This document shows, one piece after another, positions 1 through 10,825 of a stretch of 64,000 nucleotides of DNA (the first letter of the stretch is position 1; each line of letters starts with the position of its first letter). The position numbers and the translations under genes are program-made. The notes beneath the pieces were generated by a model. The model was given only the letters and a program-made list of their open reading frames with translations, was not told the DNA's origin and did not search any database. This DNA is from Actinernus sp. WN-2022 (taxonomy: Eukaryota; Cnidaria; Anthozoa; Actiniaria; Actinernidae): positions 83,909,537-83,973,536 of the forward strand of contig JAOWCC010001589.1 of the NCBI GenBank assembly GCA_030867875.1, read 5' to 3'.

Positions 1-490
1 CGTGAATAACTGCCACCTACATGTACTATAAACGGACAGGAGTTACAAAACGTGTGAATCCCGACTTAGTTGGGACACAAGTTGCTACCAATGAGGTACA
101 AAATCCCTACAAAGCCTCACATCGCCCAGTGTGTGTGTGTGGGTGGTGGGGGGGTTCACATGTACTTTGAACGGGTACTGTACATTACTCTCTGGTTTCG
201 TAGTCATGAAATAGCCTGAAGATAACCAATGTAGCAATCAGGCAATATTAAGCCTGTCTATTTAGTAGCTTATCGGAAGTATGGACTTATATCTAGCGCC
301 AGAAGCATGGGCAGACTTCTGGGTAGAGCTGAGACACGAGGTTCGCCACTAGTCTATGGTTTTGTGTTATTCTTTTCATTATTTACTCGCTCAGAAACGA
401 CCTTATTAACTTAGAAAGATACTCAAACACAACGCAATGTCTAAGATTGTAACTAGATGGTTAATTCGAGTCGCCGAATATCATGTGTAT
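1..490. other. Non-coding, no recognised feature
   Basis: No credible coding region or repeat is visible apart from a short TG run with a G tract at about 129-153. Confidence 0.5.
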
Positions 491-494
491 TTAA

Positions 495-1047
495 AGTGCC
501 TATCACCTTTTTGCAATTTTGATAGCTTATGAACCTCCGAAATGTTTTGAGTACTTCTGTGAAGAACGTTTTGGTTTAAAGTGAATACTTTAATGTTCTA
601 CGCTTGTTTGAAATCGTGCAAATGTGACCTTTCCTGACCCATGACCGCGTAACTGAAAAGCCTGGGTCGAAACCTGGGTAGACGTCATCTTGACGTCATA
701 TAATTAATTCGGCTTTGCAATCATTTGAAGAAATACTTAACATGTTGACTAAAATGACTTTTTTTCTTTACTAAAAACTCAAAAACTGTGTATATTTTCT
801 ATGCATCGACGTTGTTGTGTTAAAAAGGTGCCATGGAGAATAATGCATTAATGAGATGACATCTACCCAGGTTTTGACCCAGGCTTTTACTTACGCGGTC
901 ATGGGTCAGGAAAGGTCACATTTACACGATTTCAAACAACCGTAGAACATAAAGTATTCACTTTAAACCAAAACTTTCTTCACAGAAGTACTCAAAACTT
1001 TTCGAAGTTTCACAAGCTATCAAAATTGCAAAAGGGTGATAGGCACT
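495..1047. mobile_element. TTAA-flanked MITE with long inverted arms
   Basis: The two arms (about 495-690 and 856-1047) are reverse complements with scattered mismatches and small indels. The outer tip is AGTGCCTATCA on each side, and both ends abut TTAA (491-494 and 1048-1051). TTAA duplication is typical of piggyBac and Kolobok superfamilies. There is no coding capacity, so the element is non-autonomous. A second member with the same tip and TTAA flanks lies at 54589-55045. Superfamily choice is inference. Confidence 0.8.
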
Positions 1048-1051
1048 TTAA

Positions 1052-2030
1052 GTTGTTTTCACTCTGCTCGGTCGCAGACACAGCAGTTGTAACCTGGGCC
1101 ACATGCATATATATACATTGTTTTTGCACAGTTAGTTCGTCCATGAAATACTCATTTACTTTTTGGAAGTATTATTAAGGTATCTACTGATCAACATATC
1201 TACTTGTAGGTAAATTAGGAAATTTACGTTGGTCTTGTTTGTACCCTTAAAACTGTGTAACTACAAGCATACCAGCCCATTCACGGTCCAAACGACGTCT
1301 TGATGGATCCCTTAATTAGCGAGGTTCCAAAACTCTTAAACTAGCTAACCTTCTGTAAATCCATTGAAGTTGTAGAAAAAGACGTTGAACTTGAAGTTTG
1401 TTCGACCGCCAAAAAATGAACATGCGTCATAGCGTTGGCGCTGACCGATTTACTGTACTGTAGTTACTCGTGTACCAGGGAACACGGACATAAACTGTAG
1501 ACTAGACCGATTTCAAGATCTTACGGACTATTTTCATAATACTATTTTGTACTATAGTATTATTTTTCATTGATTAATGTTTAAGCAATTTACATGCTAA
1601 CTTCCTCACAAAGTAGATACTATTTAAAATAGGTATCACAGGAGTAAAACAGCTCCTAACTTGGAGTTATCTGTTCAAGCATTGCGGTAATAAAATTCAT
1701 TTGAGGGAGTTAAATTTACTCCAGTAGAAAGTACAGTTCAACTACCATGCATGTGCATGTGGGAGTTAAACGAACTCCTTTATTGGAGTGTCCAATCGCT
1801 CAATTTGTAAAGTGCATCATTCCGTTTCATTTTGGCTATTTTCTGCTTGGTCAACATTCTTGAAAGCGGGTATAACGCCGCCAAGGAAACGTGTTAAAGT
1901 TGCAAGCATTCAACTTCGTAAATGCAAATTAAATCCGCGACTGACTGAGTTAGCCTCCTTTGCAGACGTTTTTAGTTTAGGTCCCATTAAGGAGGCTACG
2001 ACTGAGTTGGAATTGACTGCAAACACCACA
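1052..2030. other. Intergenic, nothing recognised
   Basis: AT-rich sequence without a recognisable gene. A minus-strand open stretch (1910-2137) runs from here into the foldback arm that follows. It gives no family match and is probably part of that repeat. Confidence 0.4.
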
Positions 2031-3165
2031 GGTACCCCAGGCTCATCATGCGTAAAACGGTTATTCGGATATTTGAAATTACAGTAAATGTATGGAGTTT
2101 TAGCTCGCATGCCCGTTTGCTCTAAATTAAATTTCAATAGATCGTCAAAATATTCATACCTGTCTCTTTTGTATTTCTTTCAGTTTCTGTGAAGTTTCAA
2201 GCCATTCCGTTCAATATTGAGTGAGTTACAGGAATTTTCCTTCCCTTAGTTTAATTATTGGGAAGTAGTAGCAAACTCTACAATTACCGTACGCCGATCA
2301 GCCGCAGAAAATCGCCTCGAATTCTCATAAAAATCCCGTACATCGCCAAAATTCCTTCAAATAACGGTTGCCCAGACACAGGTCCTTCACCACACTCAGC
2401 TTCACTCTCACCCGGAGAAAAATGTCACGTAGTTTGCAGTTTTCGAGTTTTGCGGATGTTCTTGTCCATCTGACCTGCAACGGGCTCAGACCTCAAACAT
2501 TAATATATCAATGTTTTGTTTATTTTTAGTGTAGAAGGCGGCTCTAATACCTTAAAATAGACGAAAAGATTAAATAAAAGTGAGAAAAGAGAAAAAGAAG
2601 TAAAAAATATTTTTTAGTGCGAGGACTCGAACTCCGGTCGTTGGATCAAAAGCGCATAATCTAAACCACGACCATTAAACCGCTTGTTGAAATATCGCTT
2701 TTAAAATTAGGTATATATGTCAGGTCAGATGGACAAGAACATCCGCGAAACTCGAAAACTGCAAACTTACGTGGCATTTTTCTCCCGTTAAAGTAAACCA
2801 GTGAAAGGGAAGCTGAGCGTGCATGGTGAAGGACCTGTGTTTGGGCAACCGTTATTTGAAGGAATTTTGGCGATGTACGGGATTTTTGTGGGAATTCGAG
2901 GCGATTTTCTGCAGCTGATCGGAGGCTAATCGGCGTAGAGTTTGCTAAATTATACTAAGGGAAGGAAAATTGAACGGAATGGCTTGAAACTTCACAGATA
3001 CTGAGAGGAAAACACAAGAGACAGGTAAGAATATTTTGACGATTTATTCAATTTTATTTTATATTAGAGCAAACGGCCATTCGAACTAAAACTCCATACA
3101 TTTACTGTAATTTCAACTATCCGGGAAATAACCGTTTTACGCATAATGAGCCTGGGGTACCTGTG
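2031..3165. repeat. 1.1 kb foldback (inverted repeat) element
   Basis: Left arm 2031-2477 and right arm 2721-3165 are reverse complements over about 445 bp with modest divergence, starting at the GGTACC sites near 2031 and 3160. The 243-bp centre holds a tRNA-like segment. A short peptide reading (KTPYIYCNF...) is shared by both arms, so the arms may descend from a coding piece. A pyrimidine-rich TTTCAG and a facing CAGGTAAG occur in the arms like splice signals. The element class is not identified. Confidence 0.75.
2616..2684 (-). other. tRNA(Gln)-like remnant in foldback centre
   Basis: On the minus strand an A-box-like TGGTTTAGATTATGCG is followed by an anticodon-loop-like CTTTTGATC (UUG could be read) and a B-box-like GGAGTTCGAGTCC. 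The T stem has a mismatch and no good 7-bp acceptor stem is visible. It resembles a decayed tRNA or the head of a tRNA-derived SINE rather than a working gene. Confidence 0.4.
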
Positions 3166-3466
3166 CAAACACTATATATAAATCGCGTTTACAATGTATT
3201 TTCTTAGGTATGTCAAAGCGAAAATTCCAACTTATTTCATGCATTTACACAACCAGGAAATGCGCGAAAACATCAAATCTGTTTTCGTTTACAGATCTTT
3301 ACAATCTATATCAAATTTCATATTTATGTGTCATATTCACCGAACATGATCGATGCATGTTGAGGATTTATTCAAGTTGTACAAGGAGAAAATGCGTGTA
3401 AATTAAATATTTTCATACTGACATTTCCTGAACGTTAAAATGCCAATAAAACTCGGAATTTACACG

Positions 3467-4477
3467 GCACCAACAAAACCTGGATCGGATCGGACCGGAT
3501 CACGGATTGGGTCGGATCGGATCACGGATCGGATCACAGATATTATGATTTCCCACCAAAAAAATCACAGGGCCGTTTTATCGGTTTGGTGTTTTGCTCG
3601 AGGGTTTACCTATCCTTCAAGTCAAGATTTAAAGTCGGGATTTCGAGTCAGGCTTTAGGGTTTAAGCATACTGTCGTGGAGATTTATGTCAGTCCCATCA
3701 CCCAGATCACCGACCGACAAATTAAAAGAAGTGGTTCGATCGTGAAGATACATAAACGAAACCATAAATCAGGGACATGGCGAAACGGATCAGTGTACCA
3801 GCAGACATTCGCATGCATTTAAAGCTTCGACGATAATTTGACAGGAATTTTTACAATGTGAGTTACAGTTTAACTTTCTAAATGTTTATTTTTTCTCCAC
3901 ATTACAGGGGAATCGATCCAGAAGTGGCGACTGGTCTAGACAGCAAAAGCGCGTAGGTTGTATTCAAGCGAGTACTCGAGTTTAGCAGGGCTAGGAAACG
4001 GCCAAACAAAAAGGGAACCAGTTCAGGGAAGACAATATTGTGTATTATTTTTTGTGGAAGAATTAAACTGTTTGGAGCCCTTTCATAGCCTTCGAAAAAT
4101 GTGTAGGTCGCATTTCTGTGTCAATGAAATCGACACGCCCGACTAAGCTTCATAGAATTGAACTACTGACTCACACCACGAAAGGTTTCGCTTGAAATTC
4201 GGGGGAAATGCCGGAGGAAATGACTGTCAAAGGCAAAATATAAAGATAAACATATGTATTTTATACTTAGCTGTCAAAGCAAAAAAATAAAACGCGAAAT
4301 ATAAACGAAACGGGTCGTAATTGTTGTGGCGGGAAAATATAATTCAACCGTAAATGTGATCCGATCCGATCCGATCCGATCCGATCCGATCCGATCCGGT
4401 CCGATCCGGTCCGATCCGGTCCGATCCGGTCCGATCCGGTCCGATCCGATCCGGTCCGATCCAGGTTTTGTTGGTGC
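3467..4477. mobile_element. Non-autonomous element with GGATCG-rich termini
   Basis: The ends are inverted copies of GCACCAACAAAACCTGGATC (3467 onward, and its complement ending at 4477). Outside them lies a perfect direct repeat CGGAATTTACACG (3454-3466 and 4478-4490), which looks like a target duplication. Next to each tip are arrays of GGATC/CCGAT-type pentamers. The 800-bp interior has no convincing gene. The same tips bound a 106-bp mini-element at 54125-54230. Confidence 0.75.
4359..4462. repeat. CCGAT/CCGGT pentanucleotide array
   Basis: About twenty tandem pentamers, mainly CCGAT with interspersed CCGGT, just inside the right tip of the element at 3467-4477. Open frames across it are repeat artefacts. 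Confidence 0.9.
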
Positions 4478-4490
4478 CGGAATTTACACG

Positions 4491-5430
4491 GGTTTCCTTG
4501 GCAGTAAACTATCGTAAACTTTGCACTTACATCAAGTTTCCGCGAATATTTAAAGGCGAAAATTCGATGTTTATTCTGCATTTTCAGTTCTAGTAAACGC
4601 ACTATAAAATATTAAGTTTATCCAAGTTTTCAACGAGGAAATGTGAAACTTAATGTTTATTTCCATCAAATCTGTGTAAACCTATAAACACCTAGTTTAC
4701 ATTTGATTTTAGCAACAGTTAAAATTAGTGTAAACGCAATTTTCATCCCGTGTGTTATACTGCAGGTTCCGAGTACTAATAGATGATTGTCTCAAATGTA
4801 TGTTTATATTTGTACCATATTATAAGTTGTATCCTATCCATCCTGTGATGGAGCTAGCTATGTCAATGTGTGTGCCTCTATGTAACTTTATCTGCTGTTC
4901 TTGCCATTACGAGTCCATCTTGGTAGTTGTTGGATTAAATATTATTAACTGAAATGCCTGTTGGTTATCTCTAATTACTTCAGTCTACTCATTATATTAA
5001 AGAACTATAAAGGGAATTGTTGGAAGCCTTTAATTTCTCGAACCAAAACCTCGGCCGTGAGAGGTTTCTTGTTTGTTTACCTTGAGAGTTGAATATTGCT
5101 TGGGTCATCATAACTTATTATGTGCTGGCGAGCGACAGTATTGCTCTCACAGTTCAGGAGTTAAGATGTCTTCAGACTTCGATAGAGGATAGTAACCCAT
5201 AACTGCTCAACCACAGTATATATATTTGCTAGTAAATCGCTATATTTCGCTATAAATCAGCTATTCAGTATACCTGTATAACGCGGTACGAGATCGGTAA
5301 ACCAGCCAAAAACGCCGTAAAATTATTTTAGTGTTGGCCTACCGATCACGGTGTTTGCGCTGGTATGTATTATGACCGAGAGTAAAATGAAATATGGCAT
5401 AAAACCTACGAAACGTACCTCAAACAAGAG
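4491..5430. other. Intergenic, nothing recognised
   Basis: AT-rich DNA without a supported coding region or clear repeat. Confidence 0.4.
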
Positions 5431-5680
5431 CGGCAGTTGAAATATCCTGAGCCTGTTGGAAGGCTTTCGCACGAGTGAAGTTAAATAAAACATTAAACTG
5501 CTTACATTTGAGAGATGGGCCTCCAAATTTGAGAGAAATTTCCTCGCGGGTCCACCATCTTGATAAATCTATTAGCATCAACCATTAATGCATAATTTAA
5601 CGCATGCGCAGAAATTTTGCTGCACAGAACGACGGCCTGCAGATTTAGACTCGTGCCTGCCACAGGCAGCCCGAGTAATG
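5431..5680 (-). mobile_element. Dispersed repeat, inverted copy of 40805-41128
   Basis: Shares, in opposite orientation, the block from GCCTGTTGGAAGGCTTTCG to CTGCCACAGGCAGCCCGAG with 40805-41128. It ends in a small palindrome (CTGCCACAGGCAG). It abuts the 142-bp tandem array. Probably a MITE or SINE-like family; class not determined. Confidence 0.6.
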
Positions 5681-6420
5681 AGTCAGCGAGGGGGTTCAGT
5701 ATTGTACTATTGGTATAGAAAGTCCATCCATCCTACCCACCCTTCTTGCTGACGAGTTTAATACCTCCTGCTCCTTGTTGTATTGTTCGTCAGGGAGTCA
5801 CTATCCCATACCTTAATGCTAATGAGTCAGCGAGAGGGTTCAGTATTGTACTATTGGTAGAAAGTCCATCCATGCACCCTACCCACCCTTCTTGTTGGCG
5901 AGTTTAATACCTCCTGCTCCTTGTTGTATTGCTCGTCAGGAAGTCACTATCCCATACCTTAATGCTAATGAGTCAGCGAGACGGTTCAGTATTGTACTAT
6001 TGGTAGAAAGTCCATCCACCCTACCCACCCTTCTTGTTGATGAGTTTAATACCTCATGCTCCTTGTTGTGTTGCTCGTCAGGGAGTCACTATCCCATACC
6101 TTAATGCTAATGAGTCAGCGAGACGGTTCAGTATTGTACTATTGGTAGAAAGTCCATCCACCCTACCCACCCTTCTTGTTGATGAGTTTAATACCTCATG
6201 CTCCTTGTTGTGTTGCTCGTCAGGGAGTCACTATCCCATACCTTAATGCTAATGAGTCAGCGAGACGGTTCAGTATTGTACTATTGGTAGAAAGTCCATC
6301 CACCCTACCCACCCTTCTTGTTGACGAGTTTAATACCTCATGCTCCTTGTTGTGTTGCTCGTCAGGGAGTCACTATCCCATACCTTAATGCTAATGAGTC
6401 AGCAAGAGGGGTCAGTACTG
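5681..6420. repeat. 142-bp tandem repeat, about five copies
   Basis: A unit of about 142 bp starting at TAATGAGTCAGCGAG repeats from about 5681 to 6420. The three middle copies are nearly identical. Because 142 is not a multiple of 3, each copy reopens the same 70-residue overlapping frame, which is not a gene. The array ends just before the LINE reverse-transcriptase sequence. Confidence 0.9.
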
Positions 6421-6429
6421 TACTATAAT

Positions 6430-8554
6430 CATTTCCATGCGAGTTAGTTCTTTGCTTGGGAGGTCTAGTCTTCCACGAGCTCTCGTCGTTTACTTGTGCT
6501 TTACTTGTGCTCAATAAGATCCTTTCTTCGGGAATTTACCCGCAAGAATGGAGCATAGGCCTCATTACTCCCATCCACAAAAAGGGTGACCGATCAGAAA
6601 TAGAGAACTACAGAGGCATTACGCTTTTATCTGCGCTTAGTAAACTATTTACATCAATTTTAAACCAGAGATTATACGACTACCTAACATATAAAGGAAT
6701 ACTGAAGAAAGAACAATTTGGGTTTAGAAAACGACACTCCACTGTTGATAGTATTTTTGTTTTGAAAGGCCTTATCGATAAGTACGTTAAAAGTAAACCA
6801 AACAAGAAAAATAACATGCTTTTTACTTGCTTTGTCGATTTTAAAAAAGCATTTGATAGTATACCAAGGGAAAAGCTGTTCGAGAAAATAAAACAGGCAG
6901 GTATTGAAGGTAAATTTTTCTCACTATTACACTCAATGTATTCCGACGATTATTCAGCAGTTAAAATAGATAATGTTATCACAGAAAAGTTTAGATGTTA
7001 CATTGGAGTCAAACAGGGCTGCATGCTAAGCCCCACCCTCTTTAATCTTTTCCTCAGTGATCTGCCTCAAGTGTTAGACGAATCAGGAGTAAATGATCCT
7101 ATATGTATTGGTGGAACTAATATAAGCAACTTACTCTACGCAGACGACTTAGTCCTAGTATCTAAGAATAAACATGATTTACAAAGTCTACTGGAAGGCC
7201 TTGAAGGGTATTGCGACACTAACCAATTAACTGTTAATATAGAGAAAACAAAAGCTATTGTTTTTAATAATAACGGAAAACGAATGAACGATTATTGTTT
7301 TTATTATAAAAATAACCAATTAGAAAATGTGCGAATGTACAAATATCTCGGACTTACTTTCAGCGCATTCGGAAACTTTAATGTGGCAACACAAGAACTT
7401 AAAAAATCAGCACTGAAGGCAATGTTTAAACTAAAAAAAGAAATGGGATCCCACTTTAGATCTGATATTAAACTGACAATCAAACTCTTCGACACTTTGA
7501 TAAAACCAATCTTGCTCTATGGAAGCGAAATCTGGGGGACCGATAGCAAAAGATCTAACGAAAATGATCCGATAGAAATAGTGCATACAAAATTTTGCAA
7601 GTTACTATTAGGAACCAGCAGAACATCAGTCAATAATGGATGTAGAGCAGAGCTTGGTAGATATCCTTTGAGATGTGAATTAACATTCAGAAGTATTAAC
7701 TATTGGACAAAATTGTTAACCAGGGACGAGCCAATGCTTACAAAAAATATGTATCTCGACAGTATGCAATCAAGCAACCCAGTTTTTTGGAGTAACAAAA
7801 TTAAGCGAACCGTACAAAGCCTAGGCTATGGTGATATATGGACACTCCAAAATAATACTCCAGATTTTAGGGAATTTCTGAAGAATATAAAGCAACGACT
7901 GAAAGACACAGAACTACAAATTTGGTTAAGTGATATATTTAATGACCAACGACAGAATCCAAACCAGAGTAACAAACTACGAGTTTATCGAACATTCAAA
8001 ACGAAGTATGAATTCGAAAACTATTTGGATCTTGTCAGAAACATCAAACATAGAATTACGTTCACCAAATTAAGAATAAGCAATCATTGCCTTCAAATTG
8101 AAAAAGGAAGACACCTTAAACCTTATCTAAAACCAGAAGAACGAATTTGCCCAACATGCAAACAAGAAATGGAAGACGAAATTCACTTCCTGCTGAGATG
8201 CAAAACTTACCAGACAATCAGGCATGATTTCTTATCCTCCTTAAAAACTCTAACGAAATTAGATAGCAGAAAAATGACAGAAAAAGAACTATTCTCGGTA
8301 ATCATTGATCCCCCGAGACAAGTCACAACAGTAGCAGCAAAATATGTTTATGATTGTATGGACATGCGATCCACCATAATTTCAGCACAAATAATGTAAG
8401 CTAATTTAATGATAACTATATATATATTATATTTTTAAGATTACAGAACAATCTATCCGTCATTAACCAACTTTTTAAATTTGTTAGCAGTCATCTGATG
8501 TACCAATGTAGTACAAAGAGCTAATGAATAAAGTCTGTCTGTCTGTCTGTCTGT
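6430..8554 (+). mobile_element. 5'-truncated non-LTR retrotransposon (LINE)
   Basis: Carries a long reverse-transcriptase reading frame, a short 3' UTR (8400-8527) and a terminal (TCTG)n array, a tail style of several LINE clades. The 5' endonuclease region is missing and the copy begins abruptly after the 142-bp array. A related copy lies on the minus strand at 48228-50340. The exact clade cannot be fixed by eye. Confidence 0.85.
6456..8399 (+). CDS. LINE reverse transcriptase, 5'-truncated ORF2
   Basis: The 647-residue frame encodes the reverse transcriptase of a non-LTR retrotransposon. It synthesises cDNA at the target site from the element's own RNA. Visible motifs in order: IHKKGD and NYRGITLLS (about 42-60), HSTVDSIF (about 94), the catalytic FKKAFDSIP block (about 128), GVKQGCMLSPTLFNLF (about 185), the active-site YADDLV (about 228), a KTKAIVF block (about 262) and a C-terminal CPTC...HFLLRC zinc knuckle (about 578). 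The catalytic Asp residues are intact and there are no internal stops, so this copy is young. The N-terminal endonuclease is absent, and the first Met is simply the first in the truncated frame, not a natural start. Confidence 0.85.
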   Translation: MGGLVFHELSSFTCALLVLNKILSSGIYPQEWSIGLITPIHKKGDRSEIENYRGITLLSALSKLFTSILNQRLYDYLTYKGILKKEQFGFRKRHSTVDSIFVLKGLIDKYVKSKPNKKNNMLFTCFVDFKKAFDSIPREKLFEKIKQAGIEGKFFSLLHSMYSDDYSAVKIDNVITEKFRCYIGVKQGCMLSPTLFNLFLSDLPQVLDESGVNDPICIGGTNISNLLYADDLVLVSKNKHDLQSLLEGLEGYCDTNQLTVNIEKTKAIVFNNNGKRMNDYCFYYKNNQLENVRMYKYLGLTFSAFGNFNVATQELKKSALKAMFKLKKEMGSHFRSDIKLTIKLFDTLIKPILLYGSEIWGTDSKRSNENDPIEIVHTKFCKLLLGTSRTSVNNGCRAELGRYPLRCELTFRSINYWTKLLTRDEPMLTKNMYLDSMQSSNPVFWSNKIKRTVQSLGYGDIWTLQNNTPDFREFLKNIKQRLKDTELQIWLSDIFNDQRQNPNQSNKLRVYRTFKTKYEFENYLDLVRNIKHRITFTKLRISNHCLQIEKGRHLKPYLKPEERICPTCKQEMEDEIHFLLRCKTYQTIRHDFLSSLKTLTKLDSRKMTEKELFSVIIDPPRQVTTVAAKYVYDCMDMRSTIISAQIM

Positions 8555-10248
8555 GCTTTACTATCGGAGATGGTTAGGTTTATGTAAAGCTCCTTTCCGC
8601 CTAAACTACAAAATACCGGGCCATTTCTAGATGTGTTGGCTCGGCCGCAGGATATACATAATAGACTGCCCGTGCTTTTGCATTCGCCAGGCAACTTCCC
8701 GAAGACTTTATAGAATCCGTCACGGCAAAAGGCTCGTTCGAGAAATACACAAACAAATCTCCCATGCATGCAGCTTGGAAAGATCTAGTCTGTGTCATAC
8801 CACTGATCAACTGCACTTGACCTCTTCCTTAGTGGGCGACGGGCAAAAATGGGACGGAGGGGGTGGGGGAGAAGGAAAAGGGCACTAAATGCCCCTGGGT
8901 ATCCGAGGATGAAAATATATCAGAACAAACAAATGCTGTTAGTATAGCTTGTTCTCATTCCTACTTTCCTGGAGAATTAAGATATTTTCAGTCGATAATT
9001 CGTACTCGTAGTGAAAGTCATATATACACGAATTCGGATCTGGGAGTCACGATCTGGGAGTAATATCGATCGACATTTAGCGAAAGCGAAGGTGGAAAAC
9101 AGAGCTAAAAACAAAAGTGAGGCGAAAGGATGAAGTTATAATAAACAGGAGAATGTATACTAATCTGGGAACAAAAGTGGAATTAACCCAGTGCGATGGT
9201 AAACGAACTAGCTTACGGCTAAATCAAAGGGAAAGTTGAACTGATTGAAAAGAATTTTACAGACAAACAATGTAAAATGAAAGTCTAAATCGGTGAAAGT
9301 TCTCACTTCAACAAAATCTATTTCTCATCTTGATACAAGATTTGTCTAGTATCCCAACGTTTGATAGTCTTTCAGATTAGAATTGCTGCCTTGCTCACTC
9401 GCTTCAGGCTCACCGCTGCAGCAACAATAAACCTGGAATGCAGATTGCTAATGATCGATACGTATTAATTACCACATCTACTTTATTAACTTATAAAAAT
9501 GATTCTACATGTTCAAAAATATAATAATACACACTTGAAGTCTTGAAAAACTGTGGATGTATGAGCAGAACGAGAGTGCATTTACAATTACATGTAGCTG
9601 CTATGTTCTTTGAGTAGTCAAAATAGATGACTTAATAATTGTCACTATTTTAAATTTAATACATTACTAAAATTGTAAACACATTTAATGATTTACAATA
9701 AATTATCTATGAAACTGATGTCATGGCAGTCAATTGTTGGATGACAGTAACAAAAGATTTGGCAATAAGCCATTAGATTCTTTTGTTATTGTCATCCGCC
9801 ATGGCCGCCATGTCTTTGTCTCATAAATCTCTTGGGATTGTTATCTCTAGAGAAACTCAAGATTTTGCCATTTCAGTCAAAGAAACATTTGCTTTCAGCA
9901 ATATAATGGTTCAGCAATATAATGGCTAAGAATATAATGGGGCTCAAAAATGTTGGTCTTGTTGCAGCCATCTTGGAAATTCACACACCAAATAATTTAT
10001 GTGGTCACGTGCACAGTGCTAGCCATCTAATTGGTTGATTGTGACTATTGTGCAAGAATCACGATTTTCAAAGAGGGTAAAGCACAATTACCTATACTCT
10101 GCATGCAGCCCAAGTAATAATTGAAGAACTATGTGCAAATTTCATTAATTGCTGTTCAGTCACTTCTGCACAGTAGTCCTTGTTTGTCCATTGTTACCTT
10201 TGTTTCTTAATAATGTACATTAATGTATTTCCATTAATGCTTTCTAAT
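8555..10248. other. Intergenic, nothing recognised
   Basis: No supported gene. A small stem-loop (9743-9762 pairing with 9779-9798, arms around ATGACAGTAACAAAAG) and a G-rich tract near 8855-8875 are the only structures noted. Confidence 0.4.
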
Positions 10249-10640
10249 TTTAAGCCCTGGCCAAATGGACTAGCAAGTCAACACAAGTTGTGAACTTGTG
10301 TTGGCCTTGCATTTGGTTTGGCCACTCACTTGCAACGACTTGCGATAACTTGCATTGGCTTTGATCAAGCTCAAATTCACACCCAAGTTGATGCAAGTTT
10401 TTCACCATTTGGCCACCCAATGCAAGTTGACTGCAAGTCGAAAGTGGTAAAGAAACACATTTATCAATGAAATTTCTGAAATTTATAGGGGATTTTAACT
10501 GAACAGTATGGAAATTGATTTTTACATCTGAACTTGCGTTAACTTGCAAGTCTGTTTGGTCACCTGTCTACAAGTCTGAGCACAAGTTAACCTTGCATTG
10601 ACTTGAGTAGACTTGTGAGTCTGTTTGTCCAAAGCATTAT
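10249..10640. mobile_element. MITE with ACTTG subterminal repeats
   Basis: The left end (TAAGCCCTGGCCAAATGGAC) and the complement of the right end (TAATGCTTTGGACAAACAGAC) match imperfectly as terminal inverted repeats. The interior is packed with ACTTGCA/TGCAAGT in both orientations, as in subterminal transposase-binding repeats of DNA transposons. No coding sequence. A similar GCCCTGGGCAAACGGAC end occurs reversed near 55383-55400. Confidence 0.6.
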
Positions 10641-10825
10641 GTTGAACTTGAATTGTAGTAACAGAATATATTTTACATTCTGACTGGTAAATCTTACATG
10701 TATTGTGATCTACATGTACATGCATGTATCTAGTAAATATATGTTGCATTCATGACCGATAAATCTTATTGTGATTTCAGCTCCCATAACAGTACTTGTT
10801 TCAGCCCTAAAACCACCGAGAGAGG

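Noticed and set aside
2616..2684. A functional tRNA-Gln gene
   Set aside because: T-stem mismatch and no acceptor stem; treated as a tRNA-like remnant.
4267..4602. Minus-strand Arg/Gly/Ser/Asp-rich 111-residue frame
   Set aside because: Created by the pentanucleotide array.
5892..6388. Repeated identical 70-residue frames
   Set aside because: Products of the 142-bp tandem repeat, not genes.
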